A DNA stretch of 64,000 bases. It comes from Amphritea sp. (GTDB taxonomy: Bacteria > Pseudomonadota > Gammaproteobacteria > Pseudomonadales > Balneatricaceae). Position 1 is the stretch's first letter; each line of letters opens with the position of its first letter. A model generated the notes under the pieces. The model worked only from the letters and a program-made list of their open reading frames with translations, was not told where the DNA came from and searched no databases. The DNA lies in the NCBI RefSeq assembly GCF_016744155.1, contig NZ_JADGEW010000001.1, forward strand, positions 239,714 to 303,713. Direction: 5' to 3'. Shown piece by piece: positions 8,747 to 17,123 of this stretch. A program made the translations under genes and the position numbers.

Positions 8747-10663
8747 ATGAACCAGCCGATGTATGCCTGTATTGAGTCCGATTTAAGCTATCAGTTTGCT
8801 ACTCAGGAATACCTGAATATGCTGGGCTGGCAGAGTGATATTACGGGTATTCAGTTGGCACAGGTCCACTCCCGTGAAACGCTGTTTGAGCTTCAACATG
8901 GCATGATGCTGGCCAGATCTAATGGCGCATCGACTTTGACCTGGCAGCCTTTTGAAGAGGATAACAGCCTGTGGCTACAGCTTGAAATATGCTGGAATCC
9001 GGTTGCTGAACTTTATATTGTCAATGCGATGCGAACTCAGCAAGCTGCTGCCCGGGAGTTAGCGCGGGATCCTGATGATGGATTATTTTTCTATACGCCA
9101 CAGGCGGTGATGTTGCTCGATGATGAGAACAGAATTTACCGAGTTAACCAGAGTTTCTCAGAAATTAGCGGTTTTTCTCTTGAAGATGTCGTCGGACAGG
9201 GGCCGGGAATAGTCACTAATCGCGATATAGCGCCAGAGTTGTTTGACCATCTATGGCAACAGCTAATGCTGCGCGGCTATTGGGAAGGAGAGCTATGGAA
9301 CCGACATAAAGACGGTCATAGTTACCCGGCCTGGTACAGCCTGATGGCGCTGCGGGATGACAGCTCAGAAATAACCGGATTTGTTGCTCAGTTTTCCGAT
9401 ATAACCAGTTGCTATAGTGATCAGCATCGCTTTACTCACACCAGTTATGATGCCCTTACCGGACTACCTGATGAACTGATGCTGCTGGATCGCCTGAATC
9501 AGCAGCTGCTTAAAGGCAACCTGTATAACCAAAGTAGCGGCCTTATTTTGCTGCAACTGGATAGTGAGGGTTGTGAAACCGAACAGGTGATAACCGCTAT
9601 TGCCGCCAGACTAAGTGCCCAGGTGCGGGAATCAGACCTGTTGGCGATAGATCAGGCGAATAACTTTGTTATGGTACTAGAGCACTGTCCTGATGAGATG
9701 ATTATGGAACAGTTTGCTGACCGTGTGACGGCTGTTTTACAGGAAGAGATCGACGTGTCCGGTGAGTTGGTTGCGTTTACTTTCTCCTTGGCAGGGGTCT
9801 TGGCGGATAGTTCAGGCCTAAGTGCAGAGCTGATGCTTGACCGAGCCAGACTCGTATTAGATTCTTCTGAGGGCGATACCGGCTTCCGGTTGTATGACTC
9901 ATCGCTGGGCAGCGGAACAGTTCTAAGCCGAGAGGCATTAATAGCGGGTGTCTCCGATGGCGGATTGCAGATACGTTTTAATCCTGTTTATGCGTTAGAA
10001 GGACATCATCTAACGGCGGCTGAAGTGACTTTGTCGATGAACCACCCTCAGCAGGGGACTCTCTCGCCGGAGCAATTTATTCCCCAGCTGTCCCGCTATG
10101 GCTTGTTGGATGAGTATCATCAACAACTAGAGCGGCAACTGTCTCCCATGATTAAACTTTGGGGGGGCTTTGATCAATTTCACAACCTCTGTATTCGGTT
10201 GCAGGATGAAGAGCTATTCTCTGTAGCGGTTATTGGCAATCTTATTCGCTTAATGGTCAAAGCGGGACTGCCTCCGCAACGGCTTATGGTGATCTTAAAT
10301 TCCACACAGGTTCATCTTTTTCCTGATGAAATTGAAGAGATTAAGGCCAAAGGTGTGCTGCTTCTACTGGATCTGCAAGAAGACTTTTTAGAAGGGCTTC
10401 CAGATCAGCTTTTTCCTGATATGTTGCTGTTGAATGCAGAACTGGTTGAACAGCAGATGCGTGATAATAAGTTCATGCGAAATGTTGAACACCTGATCTT
10501 TTTGGCCAGAGAAAATGGTCTGGAAGTTATGGCTGAGGGTGTTCGCACAACTGGGCAGATGACCCGGTTAACGCTGCAGGGATGTAGTCGTATGAGTGGT
10601 AAATACGTCGGCCGTGATCTCTCATTAGAGCAGCTGATCGAACGGTTAGATCTGGAGCATTAA
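8747..10663 (+). CDS. PAS-GGDEF-EAL protein with both catalytic domains degenerate
   Basis: 638-residue, apparently cytosolic protein. A short PAS-like N-terminus is followed by a clear PAS domain (about 105-215, AVMLLDDENRIYRVNQSFSE), a GGDEF-fold region (about 230-385) and an EAL-fold region (about 395-635). The GGDEF motif is replaced by a sequence around AIDQANNFVMVLE, and the E-x-L-x-R motif of the EAL domain by AEVTLSMNHP. The DFGTGYSS loop is also absent. Neither cyclase nor phosphodiesterase activity is therefore expected; it is more likely a c-di-GMP or signal effector. AGGA lies 6 bases before the ATG. It sits between ubiK and comM. Confidence 0.85.
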   Translation: MNQPMYACIESDLSYQFATQEYLNMLGWQSDITGIQLAQVHSRETLFELQHGMMLARSNGASTLTWQPFEEDNSLWLQLEICWNPVAELYIVNAMRTQQAAARELARDPDDGLFFYTPQAVMLLDDENRIYRVNQSFSEISGFSLEDVVGQGPGIVTNRDIAPELFDHLWQQLMLRGYWEGELWNRHKDGHSYPAWYSLMALRDDSSEITGFVAQFSDITSCYSDQHRFTHTSYDALTGLPDELMLLDRLNQQLLKGNLYNQSSGLILLQLDSEGCETEQVITAIAARLSAQVRESDLLAIDQANNFVMVLEHCPDEMIMEQFADRVTAVLQEEIDVSGELVAFTFSLAGVLADSSGLSAELMLDRARLVLDSSEGDTGFRLYDSSLGSGTVLSREALIAGVSDGGLQIRFNPVYALEGHHLTAAEVTLSMNHPQQGTLSPEQFIPQLSRYGLLDEYHQQLERQLSPMIKLWGGFDQFHNLCIRLQDEELFSVAVIGNLIRLMVKAGLPPQRLMVILNSTQVHLFPDEIEEIKAKGVLLLLDLQEDFLEGLPDQLFPDMLLLNAELVEQQMRDNKFMRNVEHLIFLARENGLEVMAEGVRTTGQMTRLTLQGCSRMSGKYVGRDLSLEQLIERLDLEH

Positions 10664-10733
10664 CTCGCCTGGATAAGTTCAGGCATAATAAATAAACGTA
10701 TTCAAAATTTCCTTAATCCATGGACGGATTATT

Positions 10734-12233
10734 ATGACACTGGCAATAGTTCACACCCGAGCTCAACTCGGAATTCAATCACCTCTGGTTGCAGTAGAGG
10801 TTCATCTGTCGGGCGGTCTGCCTAGTTTTGCAATTGTTGGAATGCCTGAAACCGGTGTAAAAGAGAGTCGGGAACGGGTTCGCAGCTCTCTGTTGAATAG
10901 CGGTTTTGAGTTTCCTGCACGCCGTATCACCGTGAATCTGGCGCCAGCCGATCTACCAAAAGAGGGCGGCCGTTATGATTTGGCGATAGCGATCGGTATT
11001 CTTATCGCCAGCAAGCAACTGCCAGAGCACTGCGCTGATGACTTTGAGTTTCTGGCTGAACTGGCGTTGTCAGGTGCTTTACGTTCTGTTTCTGGTGTTC
11101 TTCCGGTTGCTCGTAGCTGTCGGGCGGCGGGACGAAGCCTATGGCTGGCAGTTGAGAGTCTGCAGGAGGCGCGGCTAGTTAATGGGCTTCAGCTGTTTGG
11201 TGCAGACTCGCTTTTGGCGGTTAGTAATCACCTTTCAGGTGTCCAGCGGATTGAGCCGGCGGTCGCAAATGAACCAGTAGCGATTGCGTCTTCCGGCTCA
11301 GATATGTCTGATGTAAGAGGACAATATCAAGCTAAGCGGGCATTAGAAATAGCGGCGGGTGGAGGGCATAACTTACTGCTTTGTGGCCCGCCAGGTAGTG
11401 GGAAAAGTATGCTGGCAAGTCGTTTGCCGGGCATTCTTCCACCACTGGAATCCGATGAATTACTTGATATAGCCGCTATTTATTCTATAGCGGGGGTTAA
11501 GGATGTGAGGCTATTTGCCGGTATTCGACCGTTTCGTAATCCTCATCATACGGCCTCGGCAGTGGCGCTGGTGGGTGGTGGGAGTAATCCTCGCCCCGGT
11601 GAGATATCTCTGGCGCATCAAGGGGTTTTATTCCTGGATGAATTGCCGGAATACAGTCGTCAGGTGCTGGAAGTAATGCGTGAACCCTTAGAATCCGGCG
11701 AGATACATATCTCCCGGGCTGCGTTGCAAGCTAGTTTTCCCGCGCGCTTTCAATTGATTGCTGCGATGAACCCTTGCCCCTGTGGCTATAGAGGGGATCA
11801 GAGCGACCGGTGCCGCTGTACGACTGATCAGGTTCAGCGTTATCAAGGTAAAATCTCCGGCCCGTTGCTGGACCGGATAGACCTGCAGAGCTGGGTGCCG
11901 GGGTTAACTCCGGAGCAGTTGATGGGACCGGTTGAAGACAGTGAGAGTAGTGTTCAGATAAGGGAGAGGGTTATAAATGCCCGAGTCCGCCAGTTGCAAA
12001 GACAGGGGTGTGTCAACGATCAGCTTGGCGTTAAAGAGCTGGAACGATACTGTCCATTGGGTGCAGAGCAGGAGACTCTGTTAATGCAGGCGATGAGCCG
12101 AATGGGGTTGTCTGCCCGGGCAACGCATCGGGTGTTAAAGGTCTCAAGAACAATTGCGGATCTGAATGACGAATCAGACATTGGCAGTGCAGCGCTTTTA
12201 GAAGCTATTGGTTTACGGCGGTCTCCGCTGTGA
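10734..12233 (+). CDS. comM: ComM/YifB-family AAA+ ATPase (Mg-chelatase-like)
   Basis: 499-residue AAA+ protein. ComM is a hexameric helicase that promotes branch migration during natural transformation. An N-terminal LonC-like fold (1-180) is followed by a chelatase AAA+ domain with Walker A GPPGSGKSM and the sensor region LFLDELPEYSRQ. A cysteine cluster, MNPCPCGYRGDQSDRCRC, is typical of the family, and a C-terminal lid ends in RTIADL. The length is standard. Its last 29 bases overlap the end of the convergent GGDEF-EAL gene. Confidence 0.93.
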   Translation: MTLAIVHTRAQLGIQSPLVAVEVHLSGGLPSFAIVGMPETGVKESRERVRSSLLNSGFEFPARRITVNLAPADLPKEGGRYDLAIAIGILIASKQLPEHCADDFEFLAELALSGALRSVSGVLPVARSCRAAGRSLWLAVESLQEARLVNGLQLFGADSLLAVSNHLSGVQRIEPAVANEPVAIASSGSDMSDVRGQYQAKRALEIAAGGGHNLLLCGPPGSGKSMLASRLPGILPPLESDELLDIAAIYSIAGVKDVRLFAGIRPFRNPHHTASAVALVGGGSNPRPGEISLAHQGVLFLDELPEYSRQVLEVMREPLESGEIHISRAALQASFPARFQLIAAMNPCPCGYRGDQSDRCRCTTDQVQRYQGKISGPLLDRIDLQSWVPGLTPEQLMGPVEDSESSVQIRERVINARVRQLQRQGCVNDQLGVKELERYCPLGAEQETLLMQAMSRMGLSARATHRVLKVSRTIADLNDESDIGSAALLEAIGLRRSPL

Positions 12234-13944
12234 TCTGATAGCCGTTCTTCAGAAGCTCTTTAAACTCTTCATAGGGGACGGGCTTACTGTATAGGTAGCC
12301 CTGGGCTTGGTGACAACCAAAGCTGGCGAGGAAATTAAGTTGCAGCGCGGTTTCTACCCCTTCAGCAATAACTTCTTTGTTCAAGCTGTGAGCCAAGCGA
12401 ATAATCGCTTTCACTATCTCTCGGTCATCGGGGTTTTTACTCACACCTGAAACAAAAGAACGGTCAATTTTCAGGCTGCTGATAGGCAGTGTTTGCAGTA
12501 GCGAGAAAGAAGAGTAACCGGTTCCAAAATCATCCAAAGAGAAGTTTATACCCAGTTTATGAAGCTCTTCGATACCTTCCCGAACATGCAGTTCATTATT
12601 GAACAGAGCAGATTCTGTTAATTCAAATTCCAGGATTGAGGTGTCGATAGAGTATTTTTCGATCAGGCGCTGGATTGTTCTGCAGAGATAGCTGTCCTGG
12701 AACTGCCTGAAGGAAAGATTGATACTGAGCCTTTCAATCTCTAAACCGCTTGCCTGAAGCTTTTGAATATCTTCGCCAGCCTGCTGAATCACCCAATAAC
12801 CAATAGGTACAATCAGGCCGGTGCGTTCTGCCGTTGGAATGAAGGCATCCGGGAAAATTAGCCCTTTTTCCGGATGTCTCCAGCGAACCAATCCTTCAGC
12901 TCCAATAATTTTGCCACTGGTAATATCAACTCTGGGTTGATAGAAAAGTTCGAACTCATTACGGCGAATAGCGCTGATTAGCTCGGGTTCAATGGCAACC
13001 TGAGACTCGTCGGAATGCCGCTGTTTCTGATCAAAAATTACATAGCTGCAACTGCTGGTTTCTTTTGCCTTAACTCTGGCTTGGGTTGCCTGATGAACTA
13101 ATGTGTCTATTTCGCAGCTGTGCTCTGGTGCCAGAGCGACCCCGATACTACAGGGAAGAATGTTTTCCAGCTCATTGTAGAGGTAAGGTTCAGTTAGACT
13201 GTGAAGTATCTGATAGCAGAGCTGGGTCGCCTGATGGGTCAGGTTCTCTTCGACTGGTGATTCTAGTAGCAGAACAAATTCATCATTTCCCAATCGTGAT
13301 AACTGGCCAGGGATAAGTGCTGCAAGTCGTTGGCTCATCTCTTTAACGATGATATCGCCTGCAGAATAGCCGTTGATATTATTAAACTGTCGGAAACCGT
13401 CCAGATCGACGCTAATCAAGGCTAAATGGGTAGACGTTTTTCCATTTCTGATCAGTTTCAGCTTTTGTGCTAGTTGTTTATAAAATTGTTGCCGGTTTTT
13501 CATACCGGTTAGCGGGTCGAGCTGGTTCAGCCGGGTTATTTCGCTATTGTACTGGCCAACCATAAGGTTATAGCGAATCACTCTCTTAAGCGTTTCATCG
13601 GTCAGCTCTGAAGTGATAATGACGTCATTGGCACGCCAGAGCATAAACTCATCGATACGGTCTGAATTAAATTGATGATCAAACAGAATAACGGGGATAA
13701 GGGGGTATTGCTGTCGCAGGAAATGTAATTCTGAAAGGGCGTTAGTATCAGTAAAACAGGTATGTAGGAAAATAAGTTTTAAGTCACCTTGCTCTAGCTT
13801 ATCGGAGGCTTGGTCAAAACTACAGAGTTGAACATTACAGCGATTTTGTTCCAACCGATCGACGAGCGCAGCGGCGTCAAAGCCACAGCTATCGATGACC
13901 AGGCATTGTACTTGTTCTGTATCGCTGCGAGTTACAGATAACAT
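12205..13944 (-). CDS. Receiver-like-GGDEF-EAL protein
   Basis: 579-residue c-di-GMP protein. Residues 1-125 resemble a response-regulator receiver domain but lack the phospho-accepting aspartate: the strand reads LKLIFLHTCF. The GGDEF domain carries GNDEF (SRLGNDEFVLLLES), a variant that may or may not be active. The EAL domain has the first motif as EGLVRW, plus DDFGTGYSS and AEGVETALQ, so phosphodiesterase activity is likely. The net role is probably c-di-GMP breakdown. It is convergent with comM and overlaps it by 29 bases. Confidence 0.88.
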   Translation of the reverse strand: MLSVTRSDTEQVQCLVIDSCGFDAAALVDRLEQNRCNVQLCSFDQASDKLEQGDLKLIFLHTCFTDTNALSELHFLRQQYPLIPVILFDHQFNSDRIDEFMLWRANDVIITSELTDETLKRVIRYNLMVGQYNSEITRLNQLDPLTGMKNRQQFYKQLAQKLKLIRNGKTSTHLALISVDLDGFRQFNNINGYSAGDIIVKEMSQRLAALIPGQLSRLGNDEFVLLLESPVEENLTHQATQLCYQILHSLTEPYLYNELENILPCSIGVALAPEHSCEIDTLVHQATQARVKAKETSSCSYVIFDQKQRHSDESQVAIEPELISAIRRNEFELFYQPRVDITSGKIIGAEGLVRWRHPEKGLIFPDAFIPTAERTGLIVPIGYWVIQQAGEDIQKLQASGLEIERLSINLSFRQFQDSYLCRTIQRLIEKYSIDTSILEFELTESALFNNELHVREGIEELHKLGINFSLDDFGTGYSSFSLLQTLPISSLKIDRSFVSGVSKNPDDREIVKAIIRLAHSLNKEVIAEGVETALQLNFLASFGCHQAQGYLYSKPVPYEEFKELLKNGYQITAETAVNQ

Positions 13945-14203
13945 ATTTAATATACTTGAGTAAAAACAACCATGTTTATACTCGTTTATTTCTACTGATA
14001 AGACAATTCAATCCATGCGATAATTGTCACCCGGTAGGCCTCTTAAGAGTAACACGTCACACCATTCAGTCAAACAAGCGTTCCACTGATTTTTCTAATT
14101 AAAACAATGAATTAGTGGTGTTTTGTGTGCGTTATCTTGGGCTTTAACTATATTGTATCGGCTGAATGATAATAAAACTTTAGCTGTATAGGTTTTTATT
14201 TTA

Positions 14204-16219
14204 ATGGCAAGACTTAATCCCAAGCAGCGTGAAGCTGTGGACTATATCAGCGGGCCTCTTTTGGTTCTGGCAGGCGCTGGCTCGGGGAAAACCAGCGTTA
14301 TTACCCGCAAGATCGCCTATCTGATTGAAGTTTGTGGGATCAAAGCACATAACATTGCGGCGGTAACTTTTACCAATAAAGCTTCCAGAGAGATGAAAGA
14401 GCGGGTTACCTCGCTGGTTCAAGGCAAGGCTACCCGGGGATTGACGGTTTCGACTTTTCATAATCTGGGACTAACGATCATCCGTAAAGAGCATAAAACG
14501 CTGGGCTTTAAAGCGGGCTTTTCGCTGTTTGACGATCAGGACACTAAAGCCCTGATAAAGAGCCTGTTGTTACATGAAGGGGAAGAGACCGATCAGCTGG
14601 ACTTTGTTCAGAATACCATTTCTAACTGGAAAAACGATATGCTGGGCCCTAAACAGGCTTTAGCGCAGGTCGATGGGCCTGATGAAGTGTTGGCTGCAAG
14701 AACTTATGCCGCCTATGAACAGAGCTTGAAAGCTTATAATGCAGTGGACTTTGATGATCTGATTCAGCTGCCGGCTCAGTTGTTTATTAATCACCCTGAG
14801 GTGCTTGAGCGTTGGCAGAATAAGATCCGCTATCTGTTGGTTGATGAGTATCAGGATACTAACGTTAGTCAGTACCTGTTGGTTAAGATGCTGGTGGGTA
14901 CCCGGGGTATGCTGACTGTCGTTGGCGATGATGATCAGTCAATCTACTCCTGGCGAGGGGCTCGCCCGGAAAATTTGGTGCAGCTGCAAGAAGACTTTCC
15001 CTCTCTGAAAGTCGTGAAGCTGGAGCAAAATTATCGTTCCACCGGACGTATTCTTAAAGCGGCGAATACGGTTATTGCCAATAATCCACACGTGTTCGAT
15101 AAAAAACTATGGAGCGATATGGGCTTTGGTGATCCGCTACGGGTCGTTTTTACCCGTAATGAAGATGCCGAGTGTGATCGGGTCGCGACAGAGATATTGG
15201 ATCTGCACCTGCGCAAACGTTACCCCTTCAAAGATTTTGCCATCCTTTATAGAGGTAACTACCAAGCCCGGTTATTGGAGCTAAAACTAAAAAGCTACCA
15301 GGTACCCTATAAATTGAGTGGCGGGACGTCATTTTTTTCTCGTGCAGAAATTAAGGATGTGATGTCCTATCTGAAGGTGTTGGTTAATCCGGATGACGAT
15401 AACGCTTTTCTGAGAATCATAAATCTACCCAGGCGGGAGATCGGTCCGACCACGCTGCAGAAACTGGGTGAATACGCTTCAGAGCGTGATACCAGTTTAT
15501 TTAAGGCTTGTAGCGAGCTGGGCCTCGAACAGTTCCTTAAGCCTGCACAGGTAGAGCGCTTACGCCGATTTAATCATTGGTTATTAGGTATCTATGAGCA
15601 GTGCGAGCAGGGTAATCCGATCGATGGTGTGCGGAAGATGATCGATGATATCGATTTTGCCGGCTGGATCGCTCAGAACAGCTCCAGTGATGCAGTTGCT
15701 GAGCGGCGCATGCAGAACGTCTGGATACTGGTTGAGTCCTTGCAAAGCACATTGGAGCGACTGCAGGAAGATGATCCGGATGCGGGGATTCGTGAAGCGA
15801 TAGCCCGGCTCATTCTGATGGATATTATGGAGCGCCAAGAGGAAGAAGACGATTCTGACCGGGTGCAGTTGATGACACTACATGCCTCCAAAGGGCTGGA
15901 ATTCCCCCATGTTTATCTGATAGGTATGGAAGAAGAGATTCTGCCCCACCGTAACAGTATTGAAAACGGAGATATTGAAGAAGAGCGTCGTCTGGCCTAT
16001 GTAGGCATTACCCGGGCTAAAACAACTCTGACTATGACGCTGGCACGGCAGCGTAAGCAATATGGAGAACTGATTGACTGTCAGCCAAGCCGTTTTCTCG
16101 ATGAGCTACCAGAAGATGATTTAGTGTATGAAGGTCGGGGCGAGGTCTGCGAAGTAGCCAATAAGGCCCGGGGAAATGCAACGCTAAGTGGATTACGTGG
16201 GTTGTTAGATGATCTTTGA
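14204..16219 (+). CDS. rep: ATP-dependent DNA helicase Rep
   Basis: 671 residues, close to the 673 of E. coli Rep. Superfamily 1A 3'-5' helicase that clears proteins ahead of replication forks and restarts stalled forks. Motifs are in order: Q-motif LNPKQREAV, Walker A LAGAGSGKTS, motif II LLVDEYQDTN, motif III GDDDQSIYSWRGA, motif V LMTLHASKGLEFPHVYL and motif VI EERRLAYVGITRAK. The Rep-type start MARLNPKQ favours this gene over UvrD. It ends just before a bidirectional terminator shared with the cytochrome gene. Confidence 0.95.
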   Translation: MARLNPKQREAVDYISGPLLVLAGAGSGKTSVITRKIAYLIEVCGIKAHNIAAVTFTNKASREMKERVTSLVQGKATRGLTVSTFHNLGLTIIRKEHKTLGFKAGFSLFDDQDTKALIKSLLLHEGEETDQLDFVQNTISNWKNDMLGPKQALAQVDGPDEVLAARTYAAYEQSLKAYNAVDFDDLIQLPAQLFINHPEVLERWQNKIRYLLVDEYQDTNVSQYLLVKMLVGTRGMLTVVGDDDQSIYSWRGARPENLVQLQEDFPSLKVVKLEQNYRSTGRILKAANTVIANNPHVFDKKLWSDMGFGDPLRVVFTRNEDAECDRVATEILDLHLRKRYPFKDFAILYRGNYQARLLELKLKSYQVPYKLSGGTSFFSRAEIKDVMSYLKVLVNPDDDNAFLRIINLPRREIGPTTLQKLGEYASERDTSLFKACSELGLEQFLKPAQVERLRRFNHWLLGIYEQCEQGNPIDGVRKMIDDIDFAGWIAQNSSSDAVAERRMQNVWILVESLQSTLERLQEDDPDAGIREAIARLILMDIMERQEEEDDSDRVQLMTLHASKGLEFPHVYLIGMEEEILPHRNSIENGDIEEERRLAYVGITRAKTTLTMTLARQRKQYGELIDCQPSRFLDELPEDDLVYEGRGEVCEVANKARGNATLSGLRGLLDDL

Positions 16220-16234
16220 TTTATACAAGACAAT

Positions 16235-16260
16235 AAAAAGGCCGCGAAAGCGGCCTTTTT
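16235..16260. terminator. Bidirectional terminator between rep and cytochrome c5
   Basis: An 11-bp perfect stem (AAAAAGGCCGC/GCGGCCTTTTT) around a GAAA loop has A and T tracts on both sides. It can serve both convergent genes. Confidence 0.9.
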
Positions 16261-16273
16261 TAATCAGTTGAAC

Positions 16274-16696
16274 TTACTTAGCGCTGCTGATCATGTGCTC
16301 TATTGACGCTTTGATCTCATCATCTGAACAGCTTGCACAAGTGCCGCGTGGTGGCATTGCATTGATACCGTTGATAGCGTTGCTCACCAACGTCTCAAGG
16401 CCTTTGTTGGCACGGTCAGCCCAATCGCTAGTACCAAACTTAGGCGCATCCAGAATACCTGAAGCGTGACATGTTGCACAGCTGGCAGCGTAGACATCAG
16501 CACCTGAACGCGCACCACCTCCAGCAGCAGGCGCAACAGCCCCTCCGCAGTCGTCACCTTCTACACAGACAGAACCAACCGGCTTGATACGCTCAGCAAT
16601 AGCATCGTTATCAGTGTTGGCCATAGTAGAGGTAGCCAGGAAACCCAATGCAACAGCAAACAGGGCAGAAATAGCTTTGGCAGCAAATTTACTCAC
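16274..16696 (-). CDS. Cytochrome c5-type periplasmic cytochrome
   Basis: 140-residue secreted monohaem cytochrome. The signal peptide is residues 1-26 (KAISALFAVALGFLATSTMA). Haem attaches at C73-A-T-C76-H77. The Met ligand lies in NAMPPRGTC, and a second CASC pair near the C-terminus is a c5 hallmark. It probably shuttles electrons to a terminal oxidase. A GTG at 16702 is also in frame, but the GTG at 16696 has GAGG 8 bases upstream and is preferred. The linker (residues 52-64) is rich in Gly, Ala and Pro. Confidence 0.9.
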   Translation of the reverse strand: MSKFAAKAISALFAVALGFLATSTMANTDNDAIAERIKPVGSVCVEGDDCGGAVAPAAGGGARSGADVYAASCATCHASGILDAPKFGTSDWADRANKGLETLVSNAINGINAMPPRGTCASCSDDEIKASIEHMISSAK

Positions 16697-16702
16697 AGTC
16701 AC

Positions 16703-17039
16703 GACCTCATCATCGCTAATTATAGAAAAAGGGTAGCTGTAGGGATGGCCTCAGCAGGCCTGTTACAGCATCAATAAATTAATGTCGGGCGGGATTATAA
16801 CGGTAAATAGGCACAACGAAAATGGGTGTAGTGCTTATCAGGACTAAATAATTAGTCAAAGGCAGAGAAATATTCTGAAAAAAGACGGAGTGGATCCGTA
16901 TTTTTGGGGCATATCGGATAGATTTTATGTTGCCGGATAGCGACGTAAAGAGTATTTTGTTCGTCTGTATTTCTTTTCTTTTGCAGGACTGCAAGCCAGT
17001 CAGATGTCGCGTGACTTCAATACCGTAAAGGGACTTATT
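16703..17039. other. Intergenic region, no gene recognised
   Basis: About 340 bases between the cytochrome gene and the leader ORF. A 71-codon minus-strand frame here has no ribosome binding site or protein-like composition. The region presumably carries two divergent promoters, which I could not fix. Confidence 0.5.
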
Positions 17040-17123
17040 ATGGTAACCAGTTACTTTTTGCTTTCTGTTGATACTTCATCTGTCGAATCGGGGCTGAGTG
17101 AAGAGGCTGCAAGGGGCTTTTGA
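17040..17123 (+). CDS. Small 27-codon ORF coupled to the next gene
   Basis: An ATG preceded by AAAGGGA encodes 27 residues starting MVTSYFLLSVDTSS and ending EEAARGF. Its TGA overlaps the ATG of the next gene (TGATG), an arrangement for translational coupling. I do not recognise the peptide. It may be a leader that sets translation of the membrane GGDEF-EAL gene, or a chance frame. Confidence 0.45.
   Translation: MVTSYFLLSVDTSSVESGLSEEAARGF

Noticed and set aside
16779..16994. 71-codon minus-strand frame upstream of the cytochrome gene
   Set aside because: No ribosome binding site and poor composition; the region is better explained as divergent promoters.
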